NCBI GenBank assembly: GCA_959347315.1
Contig: OY365808.1
Coordinates: forward strand, 6,723,672-6,787,671
Origin: Bimastos eiseni
Lineage: Eukaryota; Annelida; Clitellata; Crassiclitellata; Lumbricidae
DNA: 64,000 bases
Reading direction: 5' to 3'
Below the pieces are notes generated by a model. The model saw only the letters and a list, made by a program, of their open reading frames with translations, had not been told where the DNA came from and ran no database searches. The position numbers were made by a program, and so were the translations under genes. Shown piece by piece: positions 1-12,094 of this stretch (positions within the stretch are counted from its first letter, which is position 1; each line of letters opens with the position of its first letter).

Positions 1-340
1 TGTGTCTGTGTATCTGTTTTTCTGTGTATATGTCTGTCTGTCTCCCAACATACACACTAGTACGCCCACAAGTAAACACACCTACTAACACACCTACACA
101 CACCAACCCACCCATACACATATACATGTATATATGTGTGTGTGTATTATATCTTACTCTCTCATCTGTATGCTATATCAACTGCACAGGTGTCAGAGAA
201 GAGAGGGCCCGAGCAAGAGGAGAGAGATAGAGACAGAGAGACAGAGAGAGGGAAGAGCAAGAGAGAGGAGAGTGGGATGAAAGGTGATAAATAGATGAAG
301 AGCGAGGGAGGGAGGGATGAAGGAAGATGCAACAGCAGAG
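1..340. repeat. Low-complexity TGTC/ACAC and GAGA tract
   Basis: The first ~170 bases are TGTC- and ACAC-rich and are followed by a GAGA-rich purine stretch (about 195-340). Open frames here carry only repeat-derived residues. No gene is seen from here to the microsatellite at 715. Confidence 0.8.
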
Positions 341-714
341 GGAAGACGAATAATGGAGAGCACTGAATGTTGCCATGGAAACTATTGTCGCCTAATTGAG
401 TTGGCAGCTGTCGCTAGCGAGCCAAACATCCGTCACTAGAGGTCGTGTGCGCCGTGCATAGGAAAGGGCAAATTAGGAAACAGGAATTAGCAGGAGACAG
501 GAACGGAAGAGGACGGATAGAAGGAGGAAGAGGGAGAGGAAGAGGGACACTCCCACATAGCTAATTCTCAAGGATCACCTTCTGTCGCGGTGAAAGATTC
601 CTAGACCTAAGAAGGCTTATAAAATGCACGTCTTTAAACTGTATCCGTCCAGTAATGCTAGCCATCCGCAACTGATACGCATAGAGGAAGGGAGAAAGGG
701 AGACTGATAGCTAT

Positions 715-732
715 GTAGATAGATAGATAGAT

Positions 733-796
<64 letters not shown>

Positions 797-880
797 GGAC
801 GGACGGACGGACGGACGGACGGATGGATGGATGGATGGATGGACGGATGGATGGATGAATGGATGGATGGATGGATGAAA
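715..880. repeat. Compound tetranucleotide microsatellite GATA-GACA-GGAC-GGAT
   Basis: The tract runs through four related motifs in order: GATA (about 717-768), GACA (about 769-795), GGAC (about 796-821) and GGAT (about 822-880). Each step changes one base of the unit. The antisense open frame across it is low-complexity and not a gene. Confidence 0.9.
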
Positions 881-1741
881 GGAGAACAGACGAACAGAGC
901 GCAGTGCATTATGCTGTGATGCTATAAAAGTCAGAAGATTACACTGGATTCAAGCAGATAATTCGGGCGCAGTTGGTGTGACGTCTGCCAAAGTCCGTTT
1001 CATGGTTGGATGAATCAGGTTGGAAAACCTGCCGGCAGGACAGATAACAGTATAAGCCAGTGGAGGGAAATTATTAGACAAGATAGGTAGCCTGTGAATA
1101 GGGCGCAGGATATGAAGATTAGGTGGAGGTATAACAGAAGAGTTGAAAGGATTATCCTCAGCTCCGGTTGAAAGCGTCAATTGATTGTGAAAGCTTTATA
1201 TTCGCAGATGGTTTTGAATTACACAACACAGGTCTCTCGTCTTCCGTCATAAAAATCGCACTGGTTTGGGTCAGTTCGTTAATCACCTGTGCGGCGATTG
1301 TGAAAGGCAATAAAAATGCGCTCAACGAGTGTCTTTAGAAGTACTACAAAAGGCGCTACCGCAAATTTCTCTGAAGTACTTAAAGATGGTAATATAATTA
1401 TTGCGAGGCTGCAAAATTCGATATAATAAGTGTCTTTATACACTCCGATACTTTGCTTCATAGGCATAGGCGGATACTTGGGTCTGGATCTGGGCCTATG
1501 GGGGAGGACAGGTAGACAAAAATACCAGGAGTCCTGGGCGACAGGTCGAAAAAAATATAAATTCTCAAACACGGAAAGTAATGGCAGAAGTCCTGAAAAC
1601 TGGAAACCAATGTGGAAATGTCTAATTGTCTATGCTAATATTTATGAAATATTTCAGAGGATATAAGCCGCTCCATCCCTTCCACTCGATATTTCTGAGG
1701 GGACCCCTGCTGCAGAATAGGGCGAGAGGTCTCTTACTTAC
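881..1741. other. No recognised feature; intron or downstream part of the CUB/LDLa gene
   Basis: This is unique-looking, AT-moderate sequence. If the LDLa exon at 1742-1900 is real, it is intron just 3' of that exon on the minus strand. Short open frames on both strands have no recognisable domain and no convincing splice pairing. Confidence 0.4.
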
Positions 1742-1900
1742 ATCCATCTTCATCGCTGTCGTCGTGGGCGCCGCAGTTGGGAATGTGGTTGCATCGAAGG
1801 GACTCGGAGATGCAGTAGTGTTGAAGCGGATTGCAGAGCAGACGCGATGTATCGATGCAGTACTCGCCCCCTGTACAGTGAAACCCGTCACAGTGATCTC
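1742..1900 (-). CDS. LDL-receptor class A domain exon
   Basis: Encodes an extracellular, Ca-binding, cysteine-rich LDLa module. Read on the minus strand, the exon follows an acceptor (…gcttgtag) and ends at a textbook donor, GAT|gtaagt. Both ends are phase 1, so it is a symmetric 159-bp exon typical of shuffled LDLa modules. Visible motifs are CDGFHC, CISESLRC and the acidic CGAHDDSDEDGC signature with the Ca-binding D/E residues. It has eight cysteines rather than the usual six; the extra pair sits in the N-terminal half. The acceptor is a tandem NAGNAG (TAGGAG), so the exon may instead begin at 1897. It probably belongs to the same minus-strand gene as the CUB exons at 21.7-23.1 kb; CUB followed by LDLa recalls NETO or LRP12/LRP3 proteins. 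The domain call is firm and the gene assignment is inferred. Confidence 0.8.
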
Positions 1901-2327
1901 CTACAAGCGAACACCAGGTGTACAAATAACAAAACAACTGGAGGGACTAATTCAAGCCTGAAGGAGATATATTATACTGATAGACTGGATAACACGGAGA
2001 AACCCTGCGGAAATAATAATTAAACCAACCTTACTATCTTTAGCATAGGCCTGTAATGCTGACTCCCAAGACTCTATTATCTGAGCAGGACTGATTGAAG
2101 CTGTTTGGTCGAAATCTGGGTGCCAGAACAGACTTTGCAGAGCGTACATTTACGGGAGCAGGGTTCCAGAGTCTATGGTTGGCAACATGAGAGATGCGCT
2201 GACCAATTATAGACTATCGCGAAGAAGACGCTTGATAAGAGAGTGAGAATTGAACGAGGAAAATTATTCACGCAAAAGATGCCGAGTCGAAGATCCTCAG
2301 CATACAGGTGGTGTCTAAGTTTCAGTG

Positions 2328-2420
2328 CAAACACACACATACACACCTACACCCACCTACACCCACCTACAAGCGCACATACACACATACACCTACACAC
2401 ACACACTCATATACGCCGAA
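2328..2420 (+). repeat. (CACATACA/CACC)n microsatellite
   Basis: Degenerate ACAC/ACAT/CACC tract inside the large intron of the CUB/LDLa gene. Confidence 0.8.
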
Positions 2421-3900
2421 AGCTAGCACAGACGAGATATAATTTTTGTTATGGTTGAATAATTTATAGCCGAACAAGAGAGAGACGGCAGGTGAGCGGA
2501 TGGAGGTTAGGTCATGGTATAATTCGATTTCGGAGACCCTTCAAAGACGATAGAAGAACGCAGCTGCTGGCTACAGAACTAAACGCAGTCGACGTCGTCG
2601 CAGCAAAATTGATCAATTTTCCTAATAATGGTCGGCAGATTCATCTGCTGCTGAAGAGGTTGGTCGTTTGTATCTCAACAGAAGCATCTTTGGTCATCAT
2701 TCGTAGGGAAACCACCTTTGGTTGACACCACTTAGGCCTAAGATGACCAGTTCTATGCAGACCAATGGTTTACCATTTATTCTATGAGAACTCTACGGAA
2801 ACGACTTCTGATTTACGTTGCTTGGCCTACGATGACTATTTCTACAAACCAATTGGTTCCAATTTGCTTTCTGAGCAACCTAACACTACATTATGGTATA
2901 CTGTAGAATAAATGAAATCAGACTACTGAAATTAGGTACCCGTAACACACATCACAACCATACGACATACGTCACGTATAATTGCTGCAGTGATAGACCT
3001 ATAATAACACCAGTTGCACTGTATTGAGTCCCGGTGTTACGAACGGCAGTTACTTTAGGCCAACATTACATCAGATTACACTGCTTCAACCTGGTCTGCA
3101 TTATATCATATGTCTCAAGCAGCTACAGTTAAATTACGGCGCTGTGAAGAGCAGTTAAATTCGACGTGTAGTATTGTGCAGTGAATATGCGCTTGATTAA
3201 ATCGTCGCTCTTTCTCTACCGTAAGTGTTCAATATCTGTCATTTTAACGAATCGATATTGTTTCGATTAATGCTTATTCATTTAGACGAATTGTAAAATT
3301 ATCTTAAACGCCATACCTATGTAGTTGCCTTTCTTGTCTTCGATTTCCTTAGGAGCCCAGACGGCCGTCCACGCTATTCGAAATCCAACGCTGTGGTGTT
3401 CGTCTTTACTCCCGGATTGGAACCTACAGAAAAACATAATAACAATACCTTAATCTAATCTGTGAGACAACAGCGAGTATAAAGTCTGAGCAATTTTCTT
3501 GTATGAGGGCGGGTTGCCATAATTCTCCCTCGCCGTCCTATCCTTCCAGCGACTGCATTCTGTCTCTCTACTCATTACAGCTTTGTTGCGTATAGGGGGC
3601 TAGACGGAGCAGACTTCTCGAAACATTTCTGTCCGGAGGAACCTAACAAAGCAACTGAAACATCATCTGCAGATTTCATTGAAAAATTAGCTTGTACTGA
3701 AACCGAGTTTCGACTTAGCATAGACGAATTCTTGTAGAGTCGCAGTTACTAGACTAATACATAACAATAGCAGTAATAATAATCATAGTGATAATGATTC
3801 TAAGGAACAAAACTAATAAAAGGATATTTATAGTTTGAAAAAATGATCAATGAAAGCATTATTAATAACACTGATAACAACACTAACGCACCAGACATCA
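2421..3900. other. Intronic sequence, nothing recognised
   Basis: No coding signature, RNA gene or mobile-element end is recognised here. A weak ~100-bp duplication is visible (2725-2800 against 2810-2880, sharing GCCTA.GATGAC and ACCAAT.GGTT), too diverged to classify. Confidence 0.3.
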
Positions 3901-3910
3901 TACGTGACTA

Positions 3911-3972
3911 TGACGTCACACATGATTCTGACGTCACACATGACTCCGACGTCACACATGACTCTGACGTCG
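3911..3972 (+). promoter_or_regulatory. Tandem array of four CRE-like TGACGTCA sites, 18-bp period
   Basis: TGACGTCA occurs at 3911 and 3929, CGACGTCA at 3947 and TGACGTCG at 3965, exactly 18 bp apart, separated by CACATGAYTC. TGACGTCA is the consensus palindrome for CREB/ATF bZIP factors and TGACTC resembles an AP-1 half. It may be an intronic enhancer or simply an 18-bp minisatellite that happens to contain the palindrome. Sites are seen; function is inferred. Confidence 0.45.
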
Positions 3973-4329
3973 TGCACGAAGCTAACGTAATGCATGACTC
4001 GGCAACATGCGCCTTGACAATGCAATAATTATTCAATGGAAGTCAGAATATTGCGGAAAGGACCGATACCTAACGAATCGCTTTGCTACTGTATCGTACG
4101 AAGCATTTTTGGCGCCTCTACCTGACGATTACCCGGTAAGACTTTGATCTGAACTCCTTCTTGACGTGACTTGTGCAGATCTTCTCCGTGGGAAGACTCG
4201 TTGGACTCGAAAATCCGTTGTAGATGGTCACAAAAGTGGATTCACAATGAACTGCACAGATGCAAACACACAACGAAACATTAGGACTCATCTAACGTCT
4301 CACATGCAAACACAATTTAGCAGGACATA

Positions 4330-4740
4330 TGCAGTTTCCTCTTCTTCAACGTTGAATCCACACATCTCACACATTTACAACTCACTCAAAACTCACTAGC
4401 CAGAGCCGTCACCAGAACACCCAAGCAACATCATCGCATCACACCAATGCTCAAATCACTCCATTGGCTAAAAATCCAAGAGCGCATTCATTTACAGTCC
4501 TACCGCTAACATACAACTCCATACGCTATTCCCAGCCCAAATATCTTCGCGAACTCTTCACCATCAAGCCAACCCATTCTACCCCATCACCCTCCTGTCA
4601 CACCCTTATTCTACCCCCGGTCACTTCTCGTCTCAAGTTCCCCAACCGAGCCATTATGTGTTTCCAACGTCGCACCACGTCTCTGGAATGATCTGCCTTG
4701 TAAATTCCATACTTTTCGGTTCCTCAACCGTCACTGCCTG
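4330..4740 (+). mobile_element. CR1/Rex1-like LINE, 3' end of reverse-transcriptase ORF (fragment)
   Basis: The plus strand holds a non-LTR reverse-transcriptase C-terminal signature: LARAVTRTPK, then LKSLHWLKIQERI, then YNSIRYSQPKYLRELF and APRLWNDLP in other frames. Frameshifts and stops break it up. A shorter copy of the same family lies at about 37360-37446. It is a dead, 5'-truncated insertion. Confidence 0.7.
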
Positions 4741-4799
4741 TCATCCATCATTATCATCTATTGCAAGGTCCGTTATCCATAAGCTCGGGTTTTCCATTC

Positions 4800-5125
4800 T
4801 AAACTTAAGTTTCACCCTTTCAAGAACTCTTATCCAGACTCCTCACTTGATCGTTCGTCTTTCAATTATCGACACGATACTCTCCAGTCTCGACGTAACA
4901 GCTGGGCATTTGCGGTGCCTGGATCGGGTCCAGCTGTATACCTCAAGTCTTCTTATTAGGCGCATTCCGAAAATTGGCCATGTCTCCCGCTTTATGCTAG
5001 ATGTGCTCCACTGGCTCCCCCTCCAGCAGCGAATCTCGTACCGCATCATCGATTGCGTCTGGCGGTCTTTGCTGGGTCTCGCCCCTGCCTATCTTCTCGA
5101 CCTCTGCTACTTTATACTTTGATTT
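4800..5125 (+). mobile_element. Second CR1/Rex1-like LINE reverse-transcriptase fragment
   Basis: A separate plus-strand frame carries LDRVQ, then LHWLPLQQRISYRI and LLGLAPAYLLDLC, the conserved region just before the end of CR1-type ORF2. It directly follows the previous LINE fragment and ends at 5122 without a catalytic core. It differs in sequence from its neighbour, so this looks like two insertions rather than a duplication. Confidence 0.7.
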
Positions 5126-5540
5126 TCAACGATTTTGGGAACGGATGCGTATGGTGAGGGAGGGGGTCCCGAAAATAGGTAGGTACTCAAATATGATTAT
5201 CTAATTATGACGTGTACAAAGTGGAATATGAAAATCAGAACTGTAAACCCAATCACAGACTGTATTCCTGCTTAATCAATTTTATGTAGCATTAAAACGG
5301 TTTCAAATGCAAGCATTGTTAGTGTTTTATTTCTTCATAACAGTTAACAAATTTAAGCTGTTAAATATGATGCTTAACAAAAACAAATGGACTGTGGTCA
5401 AATCAATGTCTCATAGATGTCTTTAGCTATTTAACCTTTGCAAAGGGGTGAGGTCCACGAGATGTACGCGATGCAACAAGGGAAGGGGTCCGAAAATCCG
5501 ATTTTTTGCGTACGTAATATATGGATGGGCCCTTAGAAGG
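5126..5540. mobile_element. Degenerate DNA-transposon remnant
   Basis: Two G-rich blocks, around 5150-5175 (GGGAGGGGGTCCCGAAAAT) and 5445-5525 (GGGAAGGGGTCCGAAAATCC), flank AT-rich sequence. The second continues into TTTTTGCGTACGTAATATATGG. The pattern resembles ends of a common non-autonomous DNA transposon in marine invertebrates. A related phrase (AACAAGGGAAAGGAGTCCAAA) occurs inside the hAT-like element at 27.5 kb. Termini are not defined. Confidence 0.35.
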
Positions 5541-6944
5541 CGAAGAGACTTTTGGACATAATAATTATTTGCATACTCGTTTTGTTGGAAAAACAATTCT
5601 AATTGTATTGGAAAAAGGTTTTTGGAATTGATTAAAGAACCAGTTAATAGTTACACCCAAAGATATGGGGATGAAGTAAGAGTTATCCTTTGGTGTGAGA
5701 GATTGGTCTAAGTCTTAGTCGATGAGAGGAGAATCGGAGATGGGTCAAAGAAGAAGGACGAGTTAGCTGGGACATGCTTGCGGTTGGGTATAAAACCAAT
5801 AGTCAAAGTCCTCCCATCGGGTTTTAACTTTTAATGGGTCATAAGCATCGATTACGCCTTGTCTTGAATCCATCTCGCCCGTATTCTGTCCATGGAGCAC
5901 GCTAGATGCATAATTATATTCATTTTAGTCTTTTATTTCACATTGTAAACCGTTGGATCAATCTCCAGTCCTCACAGGCGCCCATTCGTCTGCCTAAGAA
6001 GAAATCTTGCGTGTCAATGTGATTCAGAGACTGCGGATTATCGCCACCAGGTCACGACTTGAGATATGGATCAGGAGGAGAAGAAGGAGGAGGAGAAGGA
6101 GCAGGAGGCAGCACGACGAGTTGCGACTGACCGAGAATAAAATACGGTTTGAATCGATGGAGTCAGATATCATGAAGTCGTCGAGCGAGAGACATTATGG
6201 GGCTTATCCGGATTATGCTTTGAAATGAATTATGACTTATTGTATGCGCCAATACATCAACTTAACTCCGTTCGTTTCGTCGTTACTGACTTAACCCTCT
6301 ATGAATCAGTTTATGACCAGCTCTTTCATCGCGTGACGACTCCGTGTTTTGACCTGGCACTGCACCCGACACTTAGCGGACTATTAGAGTGCCAGGCTCA
6401 CTGGCCTGACTTCTTGGCGATATCGAGAAATACCGACGATTTAGATTAGGATGGTCGTGCCCCTGTTGAACCTGTTCATTATCCACTGTCCTCTTTCTGT
6501 TACCGTTATTTACATCTTGACATTCATATTCTTCGCGAGAATATAATATATTGGCAAAATAATTTCGATCATAACGACATTCGATCACAACAGCAACGAT
6601 GCATACTCTAATCTGTCCAAACGAATACTATCACTGTAGATATTTGACATAGTCAAACTTTTCCATCGTCGACTGATGTTCTATAGCAAACCTCTGGGAG
6701 GCTGCTATATATCTACGACTCACTCTCTCTGTCTAACTTCTCTCCCTGTCTAACTTCTCTCTCTGTCTGACTCTGACTGACTTCTCCGTCTCCTAACTCC
6801 AGATTATCTTCCCTTACCTAAGCATATCCGAAGCCCGAAGCTGCTGTATTAATAAGCATTACGTTAAAATTTATATTAAATTTTTTATCAATTTCATCAT
6901 ATTTAAGACGCTATGGTTGATTGAACCTAATCTGAGTGCATTGC
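5541..6944. other. Intronic sequence, nothing recognised
   Basis: No domain, RNA gene or transposon end is recognised. A short purine run (GGAGGAGAAGGAGGAGG, about 6070-6105) is present. The minus and plus frames around 6007-6590 are short and domain-free. Confidence 0.3.
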
Positions 6945-8973
6945 GAGGATGATGATGATGAGGATGATGATGATGAGGATGATGATGAGGAGGAGGAGGA
7001 GGAGGAGGATGATGAGGAGGATGATGATGAGGAGGATGATGATGATGAGGATGATGATGATGAGGAGGAGGAGGAGGAGGAGGAGGAGGAGGAGGAGGAG
7101 GATGAGGAGGATGATGAGGAGGAGGATGATGATGATGAGGATGATGATGATGAGGATGATGATGAGGAGGAGGAGGAGGAGGAGGAGGAGGAGGAGGAGG
7201 ATGATGAGGAGGATGATGATGATGAGGATGATGATGAGGAGGATGATGATGATGAGGATGATGATGATGAGGATGATGATGATGATGAGGAGGAGGAGGA
7301 GGAGGATGATGATGAGGAGGATGATGATGATGAGGATGATGATGATGAGGATGATGATGAGGAGGAGGAGGAGGAGGAGGAGGAGGAGGATGAGGAGGAT
7401 GATGATGATGAGGATGATGATGATGAGGATGATGATGAGGAGGAGGAGGAGGAGGAGGATGATGAGGAGGATGATGATGATGAGGATGATGATGAGGAGG
7501 AGGAGGAGGAGGAGGATGATGAGGAGGAGGATGATGATGAGGATGATGATGATGAGGATGATGAGGATGATGATGATGAGGAGGAGTAGGAGGAGGAGGA
7601 GGAGGAGGAGGAGGAGGAGGAGGAGGAGGAGGATGAGGATGATGATGATGAGGATGATGATGATGAGGAGGAGGAGGAGGAGGAGGATGATGATGAGGAG
7701 GATGATGATGATGAGGATGATGATGAGGATGATGATGATGAGGAGGAGGAGGAGGAGGAGGAGGAGGAGGAGGAGGATGATGATGAGGAGGATGATGATG
7801 ATGATGAGGAGGAGGAGGAGGAGGAGGAGGAGGATGATGATGATGATGAGGATGATGATGAGGATGATGATGATGAGGAGGAGGAGGAGGAGGAGGAGGA
7901 GGAGGAGGAGGATGAGGAGGAGGATGATGGTGAGGATGATGATGATGAGGAGGAGGAGGAGGAGGAGGAGGAGGATGAGGAGGATGATGATGATGAGGAT
8001 GATGATGATGAGGAGGAGGAGGAGGAGGAGGAGGATGATGATGAGGAGGATGATGATGAGGAGGATGATGATGATGAGGATGATGATGATGAGGATGATG
8101 ATGATGAGGAGGAGGAGGAGGAGGAGGAGGATGAGGAGGATGATGATGATGAGGATGATGAGGAGGAGGATGATGATGATGAGGATGATGATGAGGAGGA
8201 GGAGGAGGAGGAGGATGATGAGGAGGATGATGATGAGGAGGATGATGATGAGGAGGATGATGATGATGAGGATGATGATGATGAGGATGATGATGATGAG
8301 GAGGAGGAGGAGGAGGATGATGATGATGAGGATGATGATGATGAGGAGGAGGAGGAGGAGGAGGAGGATGAGGAGGAGGATGATGATGAGGATGATGATG
8401 ATGAGGAGGAGGAGGAGGAGGAGGAGGATGATGAGGAGGATGATGATGATGAGGATGATGATGAGGAGGAGGAGGAGGAGGAGGAGGATGATGAGGAGGA
8501 TGATGATGAGGAGGATGATGATGAGGATGATGATGAGGAGGATGATGATGATGAGGATGAGGATGATGAGGATGATGATGATGAGGAGGAGGAGGAGGAG
8601 GAGGATGATGAGGAGGATGATGATGAGGATGATGATGAGGAGGAGGATGATGATGATGAGGATGATGATGATGAGGATGATGATGATGATGAGGAGGAGG
8701 AGGAGGAGGAGGAGGAGGAGGATGATGATGATGAGGATGATGATGATGAGGATGATGATGAGGAGGAGGAGGAGGATGATGATGAGGAGGATGATGATGA
8801 TGAGGATGATGATGATGAGGATGATGATGAGGAGGAGTAGGAGGAGGAGGAGGAGGAGGATGAGGAGGATGATGATGAGGAGGATGATGATGATGAGGAT
8901 GATGATGATGAGGAGGAGGAGGAGGAGGAGGATGATGATGATGAGGAGGAGGAGGAGGAGGAGGAGGAGGATG
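6945..8973 (+). repeat. 2-kb (GAT/GAG)n trinucleotide satellite
   Basis: About 2.03 kb made of GAT and GAG triplets, with only a few departures (GAG-TAG near 7586 and 8836, GGT near 7928). The plus strand has no cytosine across the tract. GAT occurs in runs of one to five and GAG in runs of one to about fifteen, giving a loose higher-order pattern in which (GAT)4-GAG-(GAT)4-GAG-(GAT)3 precedes a long GAG block. Open frames of 700 codons on both strands (Asp/Glu, Met/Arg, His/Pro, Ser, Leu/Ile) are consequences of the repeat and not genes. Confidence 0.95.
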
Positions 8974-11000
8974 TATTGCGTATGCATGCGACACACACTC
9001 TCTCTACAATTCCATTATCCTCAAAACTTCCTTTCTTGCCAAATCTATTATTTATCGACTTCAGCTCTTATCTTAACAGACACCACATCTATGCTTCATC
9101 ATAATTGGGTTCCTACATTTACATAGAACATTTTCTACTCTGGGATATTTATAAGTGCACATTTTATAAGCAACTTAGACAAGTCTTAAGTTGCGATTGA
9201 GATGGCTACAGAGATGTGCATGTCCTGGAGAAGCTCTTGTTCTTCGAATCCAGCTTCCAGTGTATGAAATGGTACACATGTATTTACGCGTGAATATTAA
9301 TAGTCTTCGTTCTTCAAAGATTGATTTAAAGGATTCGTCTCTGTCAATCACGTGTTGACCTTTCAATTGACTTCTAAGTTTTCACGTAATGACCGGTTCG
9401 CACGCTCTATCGTTAACCAGCAAGGCGTCCATCGCGTTCTGCATCTGTTAATGTAGTTGAACACTACCTATGTGTGTGCTTATGCTGCAAGACACTTAGT
9501 ATAGAGCCATAGAGTAATGGAGAACACGCGGTGGAGAGGAAATACAGAGTAACGGAGCTCAATGCCCTTATCCCCCGTTAGGCTGACCAGTCCTTCTTTC
9601 GTTAGGCGGCGGTGTTTGTTAAATGAAGATGTATAACGTGATGGCTGCCGACATTTACTTAATTTCATAAAAAAGAAATCTTGACTCATTAATTTTGCAA
9701 AAACTTTGTGCGCACTGCGTACACTGAATTCTTGTATGCGCTGGATCCACACGCGCACAGCTTAGAGGAAACATTGATTGTGACACAGCTAAACACTACT
9801 AATTTGAACTACATTGCATTCACAATGCTTCGCCTCACAGCATCTCAAAGCGACCCAGTGTAAGGAAGCGTAGTAATATTATTATTATGCTTCCTTATGG
9901 ATTCGCTATCGATAGGACTCTCATTAACATTATTCGGACCAGTAGTAAAAGAATCTCAATGGGTCAAGTATCAAATAGTAAAACTATCAACGACGATTAT
10001 GTAAATTATCAGAAGCTGTAGAATGCAGATTGCATAAAAATAATCAAGTGCAGATATCGCTGGTAATCGGATTGGAGCAATGCATGAGATAGGAAGGAGA
10101 TGAAAGAAGATCTAGTAGGTGAACGGAACAGAATTTGAATTACTTTATAGGAATCGAATAAGCAGAGGTAGAAGAAGAAGAAGATCGAAGAAGTGGAAAA
10201 GAAAGCGACGAAGAAAACGGTGACTGTCAACGAAACGAAGTAAATGTGCAGAATAGTGAGAGAAGGAAGAGGAGAAATGGAAAATCCGAAGTCACTATGC
10301 CAATGAAGAAGAAAAGAAGAAGATGAAGAAGTCGATATGAATACTACGATGAAGATAAAGTTGACGACGAAGACAAATGATTAATAAGATATGATATATG
10401 ATGGAAAGAAGAAGATGAAGAAACGTTGATTTAGATTGAGAGCAGTCACCGAATCTATAACCAGAGCAAACAGCCTGCAGCCGCAGAATGTGGAGTTGCC
10501 TAGCGACAACATCTCGTGGCAAGTCTAGGATATGCGATTATAATGTGTAGATCACGCAATAGAAGAGCTCAAAAGGCAGTAATTAAAATTCAGCATAGAC
10601 GATCCCATCTTTCCACGCGCATAAACCTAATTGTAGGCCTCCGGCACAGACCTACGCACCCTAATGACGTATCATGCATGCGCCTATGCCTGGTGACGTA
10701 TCGAATGGCGAAGTGGATTAAGAACCTCGCTGAGGGTGTTCCATTTGCGAAAGAGTCTTCGGTTTTAAAGCATTGGGTGGTTACCATGGAAATGGCGACC
10801 GCAGCTGCTGGCTTCGCAAATTCCACGGGTGATTGATGCAATTACACGGGTTCACGTGGCTTCCCTCGTCCCTACCGTTTCCATCCCTCGCTTCCACTTC
10901 AGTCTTCATCTATCCACCATCTAGTTGGCATCTACCTCCTGTCTACCTTTTTTCTCCCATACTGAACGACGCCATATTATGTGTCAAGGAACCGCGTTAA
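8974..11000. other. Intronic sequence; GA-rich low complexity at 10.05-10.45 kb
   Basis: No recognised gene. The stretch 10130-10440 is GAAGAA/GAAGAT-rich. The frames at 10516-10841 overlap on both strands, have no domain and lack convincing splice sites. Two TGACGTATC motifs occur at about 10664 and 10694. Confidence 0.3.
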
Positions 11001-11014
11001 TAATGCAAAATGTA

Positions 11015-11321
11015 TATTATGACATATATATATATAATATATATAATGATATATATATATATATTTCCTATGATAGTGCACAACTTATACAAATGCATGC
11101 ATACATACCTTAATTTCGTACGCACGTACAGTGCACGTGTACTTGCATACATACATACACGATTATGTACATTTTATACATGCAGCCATATATACATACA
11201 TACATTTAAGCATACATACGTACATACGCTCATACATACACACATGCATACACATAAACATTACTTCAAACATACTTGAATACGTAAGTACGTACATACA
11301 TACATACATATATACAAACAA

Positions 11322-11352
<31 letters not shown>

Positions 11353-11437
11353 TTACATACTTATATACAAACATATATACATGCATACATACATGACTGA
11401 ATACGTACATACATATATACATTCATACATACATACA

Positions 11438-11468
<31 letters not shown>

Positions 11469-11630
11469 GTACATACATACATGCTTGCATGAATGAACGC
11501 ACGCACACACACACACGCAGATACACAAATGCATGCATACACACACATACATACATACACACATACATACATACAATGTCATACATACATACATGTATAC
11601 ATGCATATATACGCATACATATTATATGTT
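11015..11630 (+). repeat. (TATA)n and (ACAT)n microsatellite cluster
   Basis: An AT-rich block (about 11018-11065) is followed by ~500 bases of interrupted ACAT repeats with CACG/CACA patches. Translations are Tyr-Ile-His-Thr or Val-Cys-Met-Tyr repeats and are not genes. Confidence 0.9.
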
Positions 11631-11639
11631 GCCATGAGC

Positions 11640-12090
11640 CAAACGGTCTCTCTTTGTCTCGATCATCGCTTCATCGTCTTAGGTCTTAAGCGCCTCTGAA
11701 GTGGCGCTATATTAATTTACAATCGCCATTACCCGGTTGTCACCCGACTCTCCTCCGAAGCAGCAAAACCATCAGACCTAGTGCTGTTGACCTGTGTTAG
11801 TGCTCTTAGCAAAACATCACAGAGCCTGGATGACTTCTCTTGTCCTACCCTATCTTACTATCAACATTAAATAGTCGTTTCATAGAAAATCTCAATCTTT
11901 ACCGAGCGTTCCCTTTCTAGGAAGTCTTAGTATAATATTGCTTCGTCTATGTCCTAAAGATAGCGTCAACCCTTTAGCTTGATTAAACAGCACAGATCTC
12001 GTGGTATGGCGTACAAAGATGAACAGGCAGTAAATGACAATCAGTATAAGCACAAAATCAGTGCGACTATACATTTCCGAAGTTTGATAC
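11640..12090. other. Repeat-derived tail, otherwise nothing recognised
   Basis: AAGCGCCTCTGAAGTGGCGC (about 11688-11708), running into TATATTAATTT, resembles the small 3' end seen at 42262-42290 (TCGAAGAGGCGCTATATTAAG). It is probably the 3' tail of an unclassified retroposon. No gene is recognised. Confidence 0.3.
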
Positions 12091-12094
12091 CGCC

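Noticed and set aside
6871..9126. Open frames of ~700 codons on both strands (His/Pro, Ser, Leu/Ile, Met/Arg, Asp/Glu)
   Set aside because: All arise from the (GAT/GAG)n tract; all three minus frames are open at once and no domain exists.
10516..10841. Overlapping 106- and 83-codon frames on opposite strands
   Set aside because: No domain, no splice signals and no start context; likely chance.
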